Positions 22,714 to 33,805 of a stretch of DNA of 64,000 bases are shown one piece after another. The stretch spans positions 1 through 64,000 of the forward strand of contig WLXD01000006.1 of the NCBI GenBank assembly GCA_012103255.1, given 5' to 3'. This stretch comes from Acidobacteriota bacterium (GTDB lineage Bacteria > Acidobacteriota > UBA890 > WLXD01). Both the position numbers and the translations under genes were made by a program. The stretch's first letter is position 1, and every line of letters starts with the position of its first letter. The notes under the pieces are model-generated. The model saw only the letters and a list, made by a program, of their open reading frames with translations. It ran no database searches and was not told the DNA's origin.

Positions 22714-23169
22714 CTAGGCCATCGCGTCGGCCGGCAAGGCGTCGTCCACGCTGATCACGCGGGTATCGTGCGACTCGGGGTGGTAGTCAATCTCGACGAG
22801 GATCGACGAGCCGAGATCCCAACCAGCTTCCTCGAGCCGTTCGGCCCATTCGATGGCCACGATGTGGCGCCGCCCGTAGAGTTCCTCGAGCCCCAGGTCA
22901 GGCAGGTCGGGTGTCGAGAGGCGGTACAGATCAACGTGATACACCGTCACCGGGCCGGTGTACTCATTGATCAACGCGTATGACGGACTCGAAACTGTAG
23001 CTGGGTCGTGCCCCAGCCCGGCGGCGACACCGCGAACGAACTGGGTCTTGCCAGCGCCCAGGGGGCCGAACAACAGGACCACCTCGCCGCCGCGAAGGCG
23101 CTGACCGAGCGCGCGACCGACCCTCTCGGTCTCGTCAGGCGTCTGACAGATGTACTCGGACCGGCTCAC
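22714..23169 (-). CDS. tsaE: tRNA threonylcarbamoyladenosine biosynthesis ATPase TsaE
   Basis: LLFGPLGAGKTQFVRGVAAGLG..VSSPSYALINEYTG...HVDLYRL. Confidence 0.92.
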   Translation of the reverse strand: MSRSEYICQTPDETERVGRALGQRLRGGEVVLLFGPLGAGKTQFVRGVAAGLGHDPATVSSPSYALINEYTGPVTVYHVDLYRLSTPDLPDLGLEELYGRRHIVAIEWAERLEEAGWDLGSSILVEIDYHPESHDTRVISVDDALPADAMA

Positions 23170-24701
23170 GGTGCCGACTCCAGCACTGCGAAGGCCGCCG
23201 GCAGGGCGTCGGCCAAGTCACCGGCAATCAAACTCGCCTCGCCCAGATCGGACGCCACCAGATCGCCCGCAGTGCCGTGAAGCCATGCGCCCACCCAGGC
23301 CGCGCGAAACGGGTCTGTCCCCTGCCCGACCAGCGCGCCGATCACGCCTGCCAGAACGTCTCCGGTTCCGCCCGTTGCCATTCCCGGGTTCCCTGTGGGA
23401 TTGACCACGGTCACCTCGCCGGGTGCCGCAATCAGTGTGCGATGCCCCTTGAGTACCACGATCGAGCCACTGCGGTCAGCCAACGCCCTGGCAGCACCGA
23501 CTCGATCGCCCTGAACGTCCGCCGTCGAGATCTCGAGCAAACGGCCGGCTTCACCCGGATGAGGTGTGAGTATTCGCGCGGCGGGTGCCTCGCGCAACGG
23601 CTCCAGGTCGCCCACCAGCGCGTTGAGCCCGTCGGCATCGACAACAGTCGGGACAGGACTACTCCGTACGAGGCTCCGAGCCAACTCGGTAGCCGGACTG
23701 CCCGTTCCAAGTCCAGGGCCCACGACAAGCGCGTTGGCCGCCGCGATCCACTCGTCGAGCACCGGAGTCGACTCGGCCTCGTCCCATGGATGGACAAGCG
23801 CCTCCGTGACACCCGCACCCACAAGATCGTAGATGGCCTGCGGACAGGCCACGTCGACCAGTCCTGCGCCGGTGCGCAGCGCCCCTCGGGCAGCCAACAC
23901 CACAGCACCAGCCGTGCCGACCGCCCCGCCGCACACGAGCACCCGACCCTGGGTGCCCTTGTGAGCCCCTGCCGGCCTGGGCGGTAGTGCCATGGCCACC
24001 GACTCTGCCGTCCCCAACAACAGGCGCGGCTCTGCCGCATCGATCACGTCCGCCGGAATCGAGATTTCCGCCAGCACAACCTCGCCGCAGGCTTCGCAGG
24101 CTGGGCTGAGCACATGGCATGACTTCAGTGCCGCCAGCGCCACCGTGGACTGGGCGCGCACGACCTCGCCCATCACTCCGCCGCCATCGGCTTCAACCCC
24201 GCTGGGCAAGTCGACCGCCAGTACGGGCCGGCCTGCTTCATTGATCGCCTGGATCGCGACCCGCGCTGGGCCTCGCACAGGCCCCTCGATCCCGGTGCCA
24301 AGCAGGGCGTCGACGACGAACTCGTACCCCGCCAAGGCGTTCGCGAACTCTGCCGCAGTCAGCTCCGTGGCCGCACGAATCGGCACGCCAAACTTGATTG
24401 CAATCTGGTAGTTGAGCAGCGCATCTCCCCGCAAGCGCTCCGGGTCGGCCACGAGGTAAACGACCGCTTCGCGACCGAGGTTATGAAGATGACGCGCCAC
24501 AACGTAGCCGTCCCCGCCGTTGTTGCCAGAGCCGCACACTACAGCTGTCGACAGCGGCGACGCCCCGTCGTTCATCTCGAGCAACACGTCGAGCACCTGG
24601 AGGCCAGCGTTCTCCATGAGCACGATGCCAGGGATGCGGTATTCTTCGATCGCCGCGCGATCGCAGGCCTGCATCTGCGCGGCTCCCAGGACCTTCATCA
24701 T
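23166..24701 (-). CDS. nnr: Bifunctional NAD(P)HX epimerase/dehydratase
   Basis: N-terminal AQMQACDRAAIEE..GIVLMENAG..VCGSGNNGGDGYVVARHL; C-terminal LTPHPGEAGRLL..GNPGMATGGTGDVLAGVIGALVGQG. Confidence 0.93.
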   Translation of the reverse strand: MMKVLGAAQMQACDRAAIEEYRIPGIVLMENAGLQVLDVLLEMNDGASPLSTAVVCGSGNNGGDGYVVARHLHNLGREAVVYLVADPERLRGDALLNYQIAIKFGVPIRAATELTAAEFANALAGYEFVVDALLGTGIEGPVRGPARVAIQAINEAGRPVLAVDLPSGVEADGGGVMGEVVRAQSTVALAALKSCHVLSPACEACGEVVLAEISIPADVIDAAEPRLLLGTAESVAMALPPRPAGAHKGTQGRVLVCGGAVGTAGAVVLAARGALRTGAGLVDVACPQAIYDLVGAGVTEALVHPWDEAESTPVLDEWIAAANALVVGPGLGTGSPATELARSLVRSSPVPTVVDADGLNALVGDLEPLREAPAARILTPHPGEAGRLLEISTADVQGDRVGAARALADRSGSIVVLKGHRTLIAAPGEVTVVNPTGNPGMATGGTGDVLAGVIGALVGQGTDPFRAAWVGAWLHGTAGDLVASDLGEASLIAGDLADALPAAFAVLESAP

Positions 24702-24715
24702 GATTCGGGAAGTAT

Positions 24716-25942
24716 ATGTCCCTACGGGTGCTCCGATTCCTCAGCGCTGGTGAGTCACATGGCCCTATGCTCGTGGGGATCCTGGACGGCCTGCCCGCCG
24801 GGATTCCGATCGAACAGAACGTCGTCGACCATGACCTACGCCGACGGATGTCGGGACATGGCCGCGGCAAACGGATGAAGATCGAATCCGATGCTGCTCG
24901 CTTTGTCGGAGGAATCCGGCACGGCGAGACCATCGGCGCGCCGGTCGCGTGGCTCATCGAGAATCGCGACTGGCCCAACTGGGAAAACGTGATGGGCTCT
25001 GCGCCCGTCGAGAGCGGCGGAATCGCTGAGAGCGGGAATTCACCGAGTGCGGTCGAAGCGCGCAGTATCTCCCGACCGCGCCCCGGACACGCCGATCTCG
25101 CCGGCGGCCAGAAGTACGACCGCGCCGATCTCCGCGACATCCTCGAAAGAGCATCCGCACGTGAGACGGCGTCACGCGTCGCTGCCGGCGCGGTAGCACG
25201 GCAACTGCTTCGCGAACTTGGCATCGAAATCGTCAGTCACGTGACCCGGATCGGAAGTGCCACGTTTCGGGAAAACTCTCGCACCGTGACTTTCGAGGCC
25301 GCCGCCGGGGTTGATGGGTCCCCGGTGCGCTGCGCCGATGCCGACGTGGAGAACGCCATGATCACCGCGATCGACGCGGCACATGATGAGCTCGAAACGC
25401 TCGGCGGCAGCTTCGAAGTGATCGCACAGGGCGCTCCTCCTGGCCTCGGCAGCCATGCACAGTGGGATCGGCGACTCGAAGCCCGCCTGGCAATGGCTCT
25501 GCTCTCGATCCAGGCACAGAAGGGGGTAGAAGTCGGGCCGGCCACCTGGGTGGCCGGACAGCCGGGATCAAAGGCTCACGACCCGATCTATCCGGACGGA
25601 GCCGGGGGCTTCACCCGTCGCACCAACCATGCGGGTGGAACCGAAGGGGGCATGACGTACGGCGACGAGCTTCGACTTACTGTTCACATGAAGCCGCTGG
25701 CCACTCTTCGACAGCCGCTCGACTCGGTCGATATCGCGAGCGGTGAGGAGGTACAGGCCGTGGTTCAGCGGTCCGACGTCTGTGCAGTACCGGCCGCGGC
25801 CGTCGTTGGCGAAGCCATGGTGGCGCTGGTCTTGGCGGACGCCTGCCTCGAGAAGTTTGGCGGCGACAGCCTGGGAGAGACGCGGCGCAATGCGGATGCC
25901 TACCGTGAGCAACTCGGCCGCTACCCGTCGAGCGCTGACTAG
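24716..25942 (+). CDS. aroC: Chorismate synthase
   Basis: LSAGESHGPMLVGILDGLPAGI...RRMSGHGRGKRMKIE...RPRPGHADLAGGQKY...ASARETASRVAAGAVAR. Confidence 0.97.
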   Translation: MSLRVLRFLSAGESHGPMLVGILDGLPAGIPIEQNVVDHDLRRRMSGHGRGKRMKIESDAARFVGGIRHGETIGAPVAWLIENRDWPNWENVMGSAPVESGGIAESGNSPSAVEARSISRPRPGHADLAGGQKYDRADLRDILERASARETASRVAAGAVARQLLRELGIEIVSHVTRIGSATFRENSRTVTFEAAAGVDGSPVRCADADVENAMITAIDAAHDELETLGGSFEVIAQGAPPGLGSHAQWDRRLEARLAMALLSIQAQKGVEVGPATWVAGQPGSKAHDPIYPDGAGGFTRRTNHAGGTEGGMTYGDELRLTVHMKPLATLRQPLDSVDIASGEEVQAVVQRSDVCAVPAAAVVGEAMVALVLADACLEKFGGDSLGETRRNADAYREQLGRYPSSAD

Positions 25943-28770
25943 TCTTCGTCTTCTAGCGTCTCCGCCAAGTACGAACCCGTATACGAGGTCGGCTCGGCAG
26001 CGACCTCTTCCGGAGTACCGGTAGCCACCACGCGCCCGCCGCCGGTACCGCCCTCGGGCCCCAGGTCAATGATCCAGTCGGCGGCCTTCACGAGATCCAG
26101 ATTGTGCTCGATCACCACTGCCGAGGCGCCTGAATCGATCAGTCGATTGATGGCAAAGAGCAACTTCGAGATGTCGTCGAAGTGAAGGCCGGTAGTGGGC
26201 TCGTCAAACAGGTACACCGTGCCCTTGCCGCCGCCCTGCATGAGATGGCCTGCCAACTTCACACGCTGCGCTTCGCCCCCGGAGAGCGTGCTCGAAGGCT
26301 GGCCAAGGCGGAGGTAGCCCAGGCCGACGTCCTCAAGAACTTTGAGCCGTGATTCGGCAGCGTTGACGTCCGCAAAGAATCGTCGTGCCTCGGCAACAGT
26401 CATCCCGAGCACCTCGGCGATGTTGCGGCTCCGATACTGAATATCGAGAGTCTCTCGCCGGAAGCGGGCGCCCCCGCACTCGTCACACGGGAGCGTCACG
26501 TCAGGAAGGAACTGCATCTCGACCACAGTCTCGCCAGTTCCCTCGCAGACCTCGCATCGGCCGCCGGCAACGTTGAAGGAGAAGTGGCCCGGCTTGTAGC
26601 CACGCGCCTTGGCCTCCCGGGTGTCTGCGAAACACTTCCGAATCGGGTCGAAAGCCTTCACGTACGTCACCGGGTTTGAGCGCGCGCTTCGACCGATGGG
26701 CGCCTGATCAACCAGCACCACCTGCCGGACCTGATCGAGTCCTTCGATTTCGTCGTGGTCGCCGACACTCCCCTTCCATTCGCCGAGATGACGCTGGGCG
26801 GCTGCATGGAGAACCTCGTGCATCAACGTGCTCTTGCCGGACCCGGACACACCGGTGAGACAGCACAGCACGCCGAGCGGAATCTCCACATCGATGTTGC
26901 GTAGGTTGTGATGGCGGGCACCGCGCACCACGAGGTGCCCCTGCGGGGGCCGCCTGAGTGCTGGGATCGCCACACGTTTGCGGCCCGTGAAGTAGGCCGC
27001 GGTCACAGACTCCGGCGAATCCGGAAGGAGCGCAGCTGGCCCGGCGTGCACCACGCGCCCACCACTGGTGCCGGCGCCCGGCCCCATATCGATCAGCCAG
27101 TCAGCGGCCTCGATCATCTGTCGATCGTGCTCCACAACGAGAACCGTGTTCCCGAGATCTCTGAGTCGCTCGAGAATGGCGATCAACCGATCGTTGTCGC
27201 GCGGATGCAATCCGACGCTCGGTTCGTCGAGCACGTACATGGATCCGACCAACGTCGATCCCAGACAAGTTGCCAGGCTGATGCGTTGAGCCTCACCGCC
27301 AGACAACGTGCCCGTGAGTCGATCCAGCGTGAGGTAGTCGAGCCCCACTTCGACCAGGTACAGCAGTCGGCGCTTGATTTCATCAAGCACCTTGTCGACG
27401 ACCTGAACCAGGTGCGCTGATAACTCCAGATCGGAAAAGAAGCCGGCAGCCTCGCCAATACTCATCCCGACGACATCCGGGAGATTGCGCCCTGCTACCT
27501 GAACGGCAAAGGCGTCCGGGCGCAGGCGAGAGCCCTGACAGGAAGTGCACGTGACGTAGCCGCGATAGCGGGCGAGCAGCACTCGCACATGGAGCTTGTG
27601 CTGCTTCTTCTGCATGCGCTTGAAGAAACCGTACACGCCCTCGTAGCCGTCGCCACCCTCGAGGATCGCGTCGCGCTGTTCCGGCTCGAGATCGCGCCAC
27701 GCTCGCACGAGCGATATGCCCTGGGCCTTGGAGAACTTGCGCAACGCGGTGCGTTGCCGCCCCCTTGATTCTTTGGTCCACGGCGCGATTGCGCCCTGCT
27801 CCAGACTCAACCGCGAGTCCGGCACGACCTTATCGAGATCGATTTCGATCGTGCTTCCGAACCCACGGCACTCCGGACAGGCGCCGAAGGGATTATTGAA
27901 GGAGAACATCCTGGGCTCCGGCCGCAGGAACTCACGGTCGCAATCGGCGCACCGGAAACGATCATCGAAGGTGCGTGCCTCCCAGCCGTTCTCCGCCTCA
28001 CTCCACACGCGCAGTTCCCCGTTGCCCTCGGCGAACGCGATCTCGACGGAATCGAGAAGCCGGTCGCGTTGGCCCTTCTTTAGCCTTAGACGATCAACCA
28101 CAACCTCGATGGGCCCGGCGGCCATCGCGGTAGCCTGCTCGCGAAACTCCCTGGGTTCGAGATCGACAATCTCCCCGTTGACGAGGAGGCGCCGGAAGCC
28201 CTGCTGCAGTAGCTGCTTTGCCGACTCAATTCTGCTCTCGACGTCCTCCGGCAGGTCAGACCCGTACGCCACCAAAACACGGTCATCACTCGGTTCGTCC
28301 AGAAGCCGCTCGACCACGTCGCCGGGGGCATCGGCGCGAACCGGCTGCCCGCAGCCGGGACAAATGGTGGTGCCAGCGCGCGCAAACAGCAGCCGAAGGT
28401 AGTCCTGGATCTCCGTCGCGGTGCCGACCGTCGAACGAGAGTTGCGTGGCGGGACGCGCTGGTGGATCGCAATGGCGGGACAAACACCGCCGACGTCGTC
28501 GACTTCAGGCTTGTCCATACGATCCAGGAACTGCCGCGCGTAGGCCGACATCGACTCCACGTAGCGACGCTGCCCCTCGGCATACACAGTGTCGAACGCC
28601 AAGCTCGACTTCCCGGAACCTGAGACGCCGGTCACAACAACCAACTTCCCAGCCGGGATATCGACGTCAACGTTCTGCAGGTTGTGAACCCGCGCCCCCC
28701 GCACAGTAATCGGCTCGGTCGCCGCGACGCCCGCGGCGAAGTCGCTCACTGTCTTGCTGCCACTTCCCAT
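25939..28770 (-). CDS. uvrA: Excinuclease ABC subunit A
   Basis: [30 protein letters not shown]; zinc motifs [45 protein letters not shown] twice. Confidence 0.97.
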   Translation of the reverse strand: MGSGSKTVSDFAAGVAATEPITVRGARVHNLQNVDVDIPAGKLVVVTGVSGSGKSSLAFDTVYAEGQRRYVESMSAYARQFLDRMDKPEVDDVGGVCPAIAIHQRVPPRNSRSTVGTATEIQDYLRLLFARAGTTICPGCGQPVRADAPGDVVERLLDEPSDDRVLVAYGSDLPEDVESRIESAKQLLQQGFRRLLVNGEIVDLEPREFREQATAMAAGPIEVVVDRLRLKKGQRDRLLDSVEIAFAEGNGELRVWSEAENGWEARTFDDRFRCADCDREFLRPEPRMFSFNNPFGACPECRGFGSTIEIDLDKVVPDSRLSLEQGAIAPWTKESRGRQRTALRKFSKAQGISLVRAWRDLEPEQRDAILEGGDGYEGVYGFFKRMQKKQHKLHVRVLLARYRGYVTCTSCQGSRLRPDAFAVQVAGRNLPDVVGMSIGEAAGFFSDLELSAHLVQVVDKVLDEIKRRLLYLVEVGLDYLTLDRLTGTLSGGEAQRISLATCLGSTLVGSMYVLDEPSVGLHPRDNDRLIAILERLRDLGNTVLVVEHDRQMIEAADWLIDMGPGAGTSGGRVVHAGPAALLPDSPESVTAAYFTGRKRVAIPALRRPPQGHLVVRGARHHNLRNIDVEIPLGVLCCLTGVSGSGKSTLMHEVLHAAAQRHLGEWKGSVGDHDEIEGLDQVRQVVLVDQAPIGRSARSNPVTYVKAFDPIRKCFADTREAKARGYKPGHFSFNVAGGRCEVCEGTGETVVEMQFLPDVTLPCDECGGARFRRETLDIQYRSRNIAEVLGMTVAEARRFFADVNAAESRLKVLEDVGLGYLRLGQPSSTLSGGEAQRVKLAGHLMQGGGKGTVYLFDEPTTGLHFDDISKLLFAINRLIDSGASAVVIEHNLDLVKAADWIIDLGPEGGTGGGRVVATGTPEEVAAEPTSYTGSYLAETLEDED

Positions 28771-28870
28771 GATCGCCTCAGTCGGTCTCCACCGGGCGCC
28801 GAACGCTCCTCGGCACAAGCGACTCATCGTAGCAGGGGGTCGCGAGAGCCACTTCCGACCCGGTGCTACC

Positions 28871-29437
28871 ATGCGCCACATGAGCAATTCGGGCGGCAGC
28901 GTACTCGTGATCTGCTACGGCAACCTGTGCCGGAGCCCGATGGCCGAGGGCCTGCTTCGAGCCCGCCTCGGCGAGGCCTGGGAGATCGAATCGGCGGGAA
29001 CCCACGCGTACGGCGGAGATGCGCCATCGGGGCCCGGGGTTGAAGCGATTCAACGTGAGCACAACATCGATATTTCGAGGCAACGATCCGCTCCGCTGAC
29101 CGTTTCAGGAATGCAAGCGGCCGATCACGTGCTCACGATGTCTATTCAGCAGGCCAACATCGCGGCCTCCCTCGGCGGCAATCCCGGACAGGTACGCCTG
29201 CTCGGCTCGTTCGTTCCCGACACCAGCGAGAACGGCTCGGCGGACCCTGGCGGCGCCCAGGCCAGCCCGCTCGAGGTCGTCGACCCGATGGGCGGTTCGT
29301 ACGAGGAATACCGCAAGTGTCTCGACCGGCTCCACGCCTGTGTCGACGGATTCGCGAAGTGGGTCGAGGCAGGCGCCGATCCGAGCGACGGCCCCCCTCC
29401 GGTGGCCAGTCCCGGCTGGCGTCTGCAGGTCGGGTGA
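28871..29437 (+). CDS. Low-molecular-weight protein-tyrosine phosphatase family
   Basis: VLVICYGNLCRSPMAEGLLR (C-x5-R loop), DPMGGSYEEYRKC; the exact start may be 28880. Confidence 0.88.
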   Translation: MRHMSNSGGSVLVICYGNLCRSPMAEGLLRARLGEAWEIESAGTHAYGGDAPSGPGVEAIQREHNIDISRQRSAPLTVSGMQAADHVLTMSIQQANIAASLGGNPGQVRLLGSFVPDTSENGSADPGGAQASPLEVVDPMGGSYEEYRKCLDRLHACVDGFAKWVEAGADPSDGPPPVASPGWRLQVG

Positions 29438-29489
29438 AGACTCGTTCGCGAAGGGCCGTGCGCGTGACCGTCTGCAAGGGAGGTGATCG

Positions 29490-30038
29490 ATGATGGACGA
29501 CCTGCCTTCGCTCTACGGCCAGGACGAGTACTTCGGGAAGATCGAGCGCCAGTTCGGCCTGCGCCGTGGCGGCCCGCTCGTACTGTCTCCACGCGACTGG
29601 CAACGGGTGGAACGCTGGCAGAGCGAAGGCGTGCCGCTGGATGTGGTGCTACGCGGGATCAATCGGGCATTCGACGTCCAGGCCGCCGCGCCGTCACCGA
29701 ACCGGATCAACTCGCTCGCATACTGCGAGTCACACATACGCGACGAGTGGGACCAGGCCCGAGAACTAGCCGCCGCGGCGGGCGACGGTGCGGCTGGGGA
29801 TCCGACGATGAGGCACCTTCTCGAATGCGCCGTGGCCTGTCGGGCGCATGCGAACGACGCCATTGCCGCGGATCTTGGGCGTGCCGCGGACGCGCTGGAG
29901 AGGTTGGCCGGTGATTCCACCGGGATGGTCGCGGCGGATCTCGACCGCGCCGCCAGCGAGATCCAGGCCACCCTCGAGGCGGCAGCACCCGCGGCCGCCG
30001 AACTACGACTTCCCAACTTCAGCCCCTGGGCCGTCTAG
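29490..30038 (+). CDS. Conserved hypothetical protein upstream of comEC
   Basis: MMDDLPSLYGQDEYFGKIERQFGLRRGGPLVLSPRDWQRVERWQSEGVPLDVVLRGINRAFDV; long ORF with its own start. Confidence 0.6.
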   Translation: MMDDLPSLYGQDEYFGKIERQFGLRRGGPLVLSPRDWQRVERWQSEGVPLDVVLRGINRAFDVQAAAPSPNRINSLAYCESHIRDEWDQARELAAAAGDGAAGDPTMRHLLECAVACRAHANDAIAADLGRAADALERLAGDSTGMVAADLDRAASEIQATLEAAAPAAAELRLPNFSPWAV

Positions 30039-32397
30039 CCGCAGCGCCCTCGAGCCGCCGTGGTTTGCGGCGCTCCTTCTCGCCGGCTGCGCGGGCGGCG
30101 CCCTAGCCCAGGCATCCGGGTTCATCTCGGGGGCGACGCCGGCTGAGATCACCTGGATTGGTCTTTTCACGGCGTTCGTGTGGCCGGACAAGCGTCGCGT
30201 CTGGGCGGTGATCCTCCGCGCACTCGGAGTACTCACTCTGGCGACTTCTATGGGCGCCGCCGCCAGCGTCGCTCCAGAGGTCGAGAGCTTTCTCGACATG
30301 CCGCAAGGCTCCTCACCCTCCATGTGGATACGCGGCGAGATCCTGCGTGAGCCCGTCTCCACTCCATCCGGTAGCAGGTTCGAACTGCGGATTGACGCCG
30401 TACGACCACGCGACGAATGGGTGCCGGTAGCTGCGCACATGGAAGTCCGCATGGCGTCATCGCCTCCCGCTCCCAACTGGTTCGCTGGCACCTCAGTGGA
30501 ACTGTTCTCGGCTCTCCGCGGAGATCGACCGTCAGCCAACCCGGGGTCGGCGAAGCACGATCGTCTGCGCGTACGCGGTATCGACGTCCGCGCCACGTTG
30601 AAGCATCACTCCCAGGTCCGAATTCGATCGCCCCCACCCGCATCCGTCATCGGGAGTGTCCGCGATCGCATACGCGACGCCATCGGGGACCACCAGGAAT
30701 CCGGCCTCTTGCGCGCGTTGCTGCTGGGCGAGCGGGACGACGTACCGGACGCGATGTGGCAGATCCTGGATCGCGCGGGAGTCTTGCATCTACTGGCGAT
30801 CTCCGGCCTACACGTGGGCATTCTGATTGCGACCGTCCATGTGGTGACCCGTCTGTGCGGAGGTACCCCTCAGCTATCACGGCTCGGCGCTCTTGCAGTG
30901 AGCCTGCTGATCCCGGTGTTCGTCGAGCCGCGGGCGCCCGTGCGTCGGGCCAACAGTTCGGCAACGATCTACCTGCTCGCACGTCTGGTCGGCGCCCGGC
31001 TTCGCGGAATCGACTGCGTTGCGCTGGCTACGACACTGCAGTTGGTCAAGTCACCGATCAGTGTGTTCGACCTGGGTTTCCAGCTGACAACAGCGGCTAG
31101 CGTAGGGCTGGCTCTGGCGTTCGATACAGGCCGACGGCCAGCAGCCTTCTCCGCGCTGGTCCGCACTTCGGCCACCGCGCAGCTCTGGGTCCTCCCGCTG
31201 ATCGCTCTCACCGCGGCGAAGCTCCAACCCCTGGCCGTGGTCGCCAATCTCGTGGCTGTTCCTGCTCTCTCCATCGCGCTGCCGGTGGCGCTGATCAGCG
31301 TCGGGCTCAACACCGTGACACCCGCCTCGGTTTCGGTATTTGCTGGACCCGTCGCCTCGGCGCAGGTGGCCATGATCAATGCGACCGACAGCCTGATCGA
31401 CGCTGTTCGGACCTTTGCCGAGTTGGCGGGAGACGTGTTGCCGGTGATCGCTGCCCCGGCGTTCACATGGACCCACGCCGGCGCTTACTGGGCGGGCCTT
31501 CTCCTCACCGTTACTTCGAATCGCTCGGCGCGCCGTCTGGGTGCCGTCACGGCGACCCTCACAGTCGCTCTCGCGCTTCGCCCGCCGATTCCGTACGAGC
31601 CCCGGCTTGTCGCGTTCGATGTCGGACAGGGCGACGCCGTCCTGGTTGAAACCCCGCGGGGCGCGGTGCTCTACGACGCTGGGGGCTACCCCGGCGTCGA
31701 CTACGACGTCGGCTACCACGTACTGGCTCCGCAACTCAGGCGACGCGGCATCTCGCGGCTCGACTTTCTCGCGATCAGTCACTTCCACGCCGACCATGCG
31801 GCGGGATCGTTGGGTGTCATGAAGTCTGTTGCGACGAGCGAGGTCTGGGTGGGCAGTACCCCACCCGGACATCCCACCCAGGCGAGCGTGCTCGCCGCAG
31901 CGCGCGCATTGGACGCCACGTCCTTTGCGCCATTCGGATTGTTGCAGCGCGCTGGGTGCGCCTGGGATCCCCTGACACCGGACCCGGAGGGCCTACTCGA
32001 GGGTGCGCGCGGCGTTTCGAATCACGCATCGCTGGCGCTGCTCGCACGCTGTGGCCGCTACGGCGTGCTGCTCGCGGGCGACGCCGACGTCGCCGCCGAG
32101 GCCGGCTGGCTGGGCGCGGCTCGCGGCAGGATGTTCGCCACAACGGTCCTCAAGGTCGGCCATCACGGTAGTGATACCAGCACGAGCGCAGCTCTTCTCG
32201 AGGCGCTACGGCCGCGCCACGCGATGATCTCGGTGGGTATCCGCAACCCCTGGCAGCTACCGCGCGACGACGTTCTGCGCCGGCTGCGCGCACGTGGGAT
32301 CAGCGTCTATCGGACCGATCGCGATGGCGCGATCACCGTCCGACTTGCAGACCGAGTTCGCGTTACCGCAGAGCGCTGGGTTCGCGCCCGCTACTAG
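29848..32397 (+). CDS. comEC: ComEC/Rec2-family DNA internalisation protein (true start uncertain, probably well downstream of 29848)
   Basis: Multi-TM competence domain ([34 protein letters not shown]), metallo-beta-lactamase domain [29 protein letters not shown]. Confidence 0.9.
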   Translation: MRTTPLPRILGVPRTRWRGWPVIPPGWSRRISTAPPARSRPPSRRQHPRPPNYDFPTSAPGPSSRSALEPPWFAALLLAGCAGGALAQASGFISGATPAEITWIGLFTAFVWPDKRRVWAVILRALGVLTLATSMGAAASVAPEVESFLDMPQGSSPSMWIRGEILREPVSTPSGSRFELRIDAVRPRDEWVPVAAHMEVRMASSPPAPNWFAGTSVELFSALRGDRPSANPGSAKHDRLRVRGIDVRATLKHHSQVRIRSPPPASVIGSVRDRIRDAIGDHQESGLLRALLLGERDDVPDAMWQILDRAGVLHLLAISGLHVGILIATVHVVTRLCGGTPQLSRLGALAVSLLIPVFVEPRAPVRRANSSATIYLLARLVGARLRGIDCVALATTLQLVKSPISVFDLGFQLTTAASVGLALAFDTGRRPAAFSALVRTSATAQLWVLPLIALTAAKLQPLAVVANLVAVPALSIALPVALISVGLNTVTPASVSVFAGPVASAQVAMINATDSLIDAVRTFAELAGDVLPVIAAPAFTWTHAGAYWAGLLLTVTSNRSARRLGAVTATLTVALALRPPIPYEPRLVAFDVGQGDAVLVETPRGAVLYDAGGYPGVDYDVGYHVLAPQLRRRGISRLDFLAISHFHADHAAGSLGVMKSVATSEVWVGSTPPGHPTQASVLAAARALDATSFAPFGLLQRAGCAWDPLTPDPEGLLEGARGVSNHASLALLARCGRYGVLLAGDADVAAEAGWLGAARGRMFATTVLKVGHHGSDTSTSAALLEALRPRHAMISVGIRNPWQLPRDDVLRRLRARGISVYRTDRDGAITVRLADRVRVTAERWVRARY

Positions 32398-32987
32398 GCG
32401 TCGTCGCCAGGCTCAAAGCAGTGTCTGCAACGGGCCTCGTAAACCTCGTCAGCACCCACCACGACGCGCTCTCGACTGGACGTGAGACGCTGCGAGAAGT
32501 TTGCCGGCTCGCCACACTGAACGCAGATCGCCAGCGTCTTGGTGATGTACTCGGCCACCGCGAGCATCGCCGGCATCGGCTCGAACGGCTGCCCGCGGTA
32601 GTCCTTGTCGAGCCCCGCAACGATCACTCGACGACCGGCGGCTGCGAGATTCTGGCAGACCTCGACGAGGCCGTCATCGAAGAACTGTGCCTCGTCAATG
32701 CCGATGACCTCTGCCTCGGGGTCAACGTGCGCGACAAGAGTCGCCGTGTCCGGGACTCGGCTGCTCGGCAGACGTTGCTGGTTGTGCGAGACGATGTGGT
32801 CTTCGGCGAAACGATCATCGACACCGGGTTTGAAGATCTGCACCCGCTGCTTGGCAATCTCCGCTCGCCTCAACCGCCTGATCAGCTCCTCACTCTTTCC
32901 GGAAAACATGCTGCCGCAGATCACCTCGATCGTGCCGCGACCGAGTTGTTTGCGAGGTTCCAGTCGTGCCATCTGTTGCCGACTCAC
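32394..32987 (-). CDS. tdk: Thymidine kinase
   Basis: [46 protein letters not shown]; Cys pairs [13 protein letters not shown]...CRHCF. Confidence 0.95.
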   Translation of the reverse strand: MSRQQMARLEPRKQLGRGTIEVICGSMFSGKSEELIRRLRRAEIAKQRVQIFKPGVDDRFAEDHIVSHNQQRLPSSRVPDTATLVAHVDPEAEVIGIDEAQFFDDGLVEVCQNLAAAGRRVIVAGLDKDYRGQPFEPMPAMLAVAEYITKTLAICVQCGEPANFSQRLTSSRERVVVGADEVYEARCRHCFEPGDDA

Positions 32988-33064
32988 ACGTGTCTGGCGG
33001 TTCGCGCCCCCCTGCTAACATGCCGGGATTCACGCCGCGCTGATCCAGGTACCGCCGAGGCCCT

Positions 33065-33805
33065 GTGGAAGAAGTCCTCAACGACGAATCGCCGCTCCGC
33101 GCCTTGCTGCGCGGATTCGAGCGCGCCCGCAAGCTTACAGTTTGGACTCTTGTCGCGCTCCTCATTGGCACGAGTGTGTCGTGGGCCTACGCGCGGGAGA
33201 TCTACAGCCTGCTGGCGCTGCCCTTGACCCGCGAACTCGCCGAGCGAGGACAGGACGCCCGGCTCACCATCACCGGACTGAGCGATCCTTTCATCCTCTA
33301 CTTCACTCTGTCCTTGATGGGCGGGATCGTGATCGCGCTGCCGATCCTTTCGGCACAGCTCTACATGATCGTGGCAGCCCGGGTCAGGGTGAAGTCGTCG
33401 TTGCAGATCGCCGGCTTCGCGATCGCCGGCACCACGCTGTTCGTTGGCGGCATGGCGTTCTGCTATTTCATTCTGCTGCCGTTCGCGATCGCCTATCTCC
33501 TTGATATCGCTTCCCAATTCGAGACCGCGGTGACGGTGCGTGATTTCCTGCGATTTTCAACGCGGCTCCTGCTCGCCATGGGGCTCGGCGCACAGCTTCC
33601 TCTTGTGGCGCTGGTCGCGTCGCGCGTCGGCCTGGTAACCGCCGGAGGCTTGTGGCGCGGGCTGCCGTACGCGACGGTAACCGCCTTCATTGCTGCCGCG
33701 TGGATCACTCCGCCGGATGGCATGAGTCAGCTGCTCGTGGGCGTGCCGCTACTGATCCTCTACATGATCGGCATCGGGCTCGCCGCGTTGTTCGGCCGCG
33801 GCTAG
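33065..33805 (+). CDS. tatC: Sec-independent protein translocase TatC
   Basis: Six-TM TatC pattern, SDPFILYFTLSLMGGIVIALPILSAQLY, FCYFILLPFAIAYLL, WITPPDGMSQLLVGVPLLILY. Confidence 0.9.
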   Translation: MEEVLNDESPLRALLRGFERARKLTVWTLVALLIGTSVSWAYAREIYSLLALPLTRELAERGQDARLTITGLSDPFILYFTLSLMGGIVIALPILSAQLYMIVAARVRVKSSLQIAGFAIAGTTLFVGGMAFCYFILLPFAIAYLLDIASQFETAVTVRDFLRFSTRLLLAMGLGAQLPLVALVASRVGLVTAGGLWRGLPYATVTAFIAAAWITPPDGMSQLLVGVPLLILYMIGIGLAALFGRG

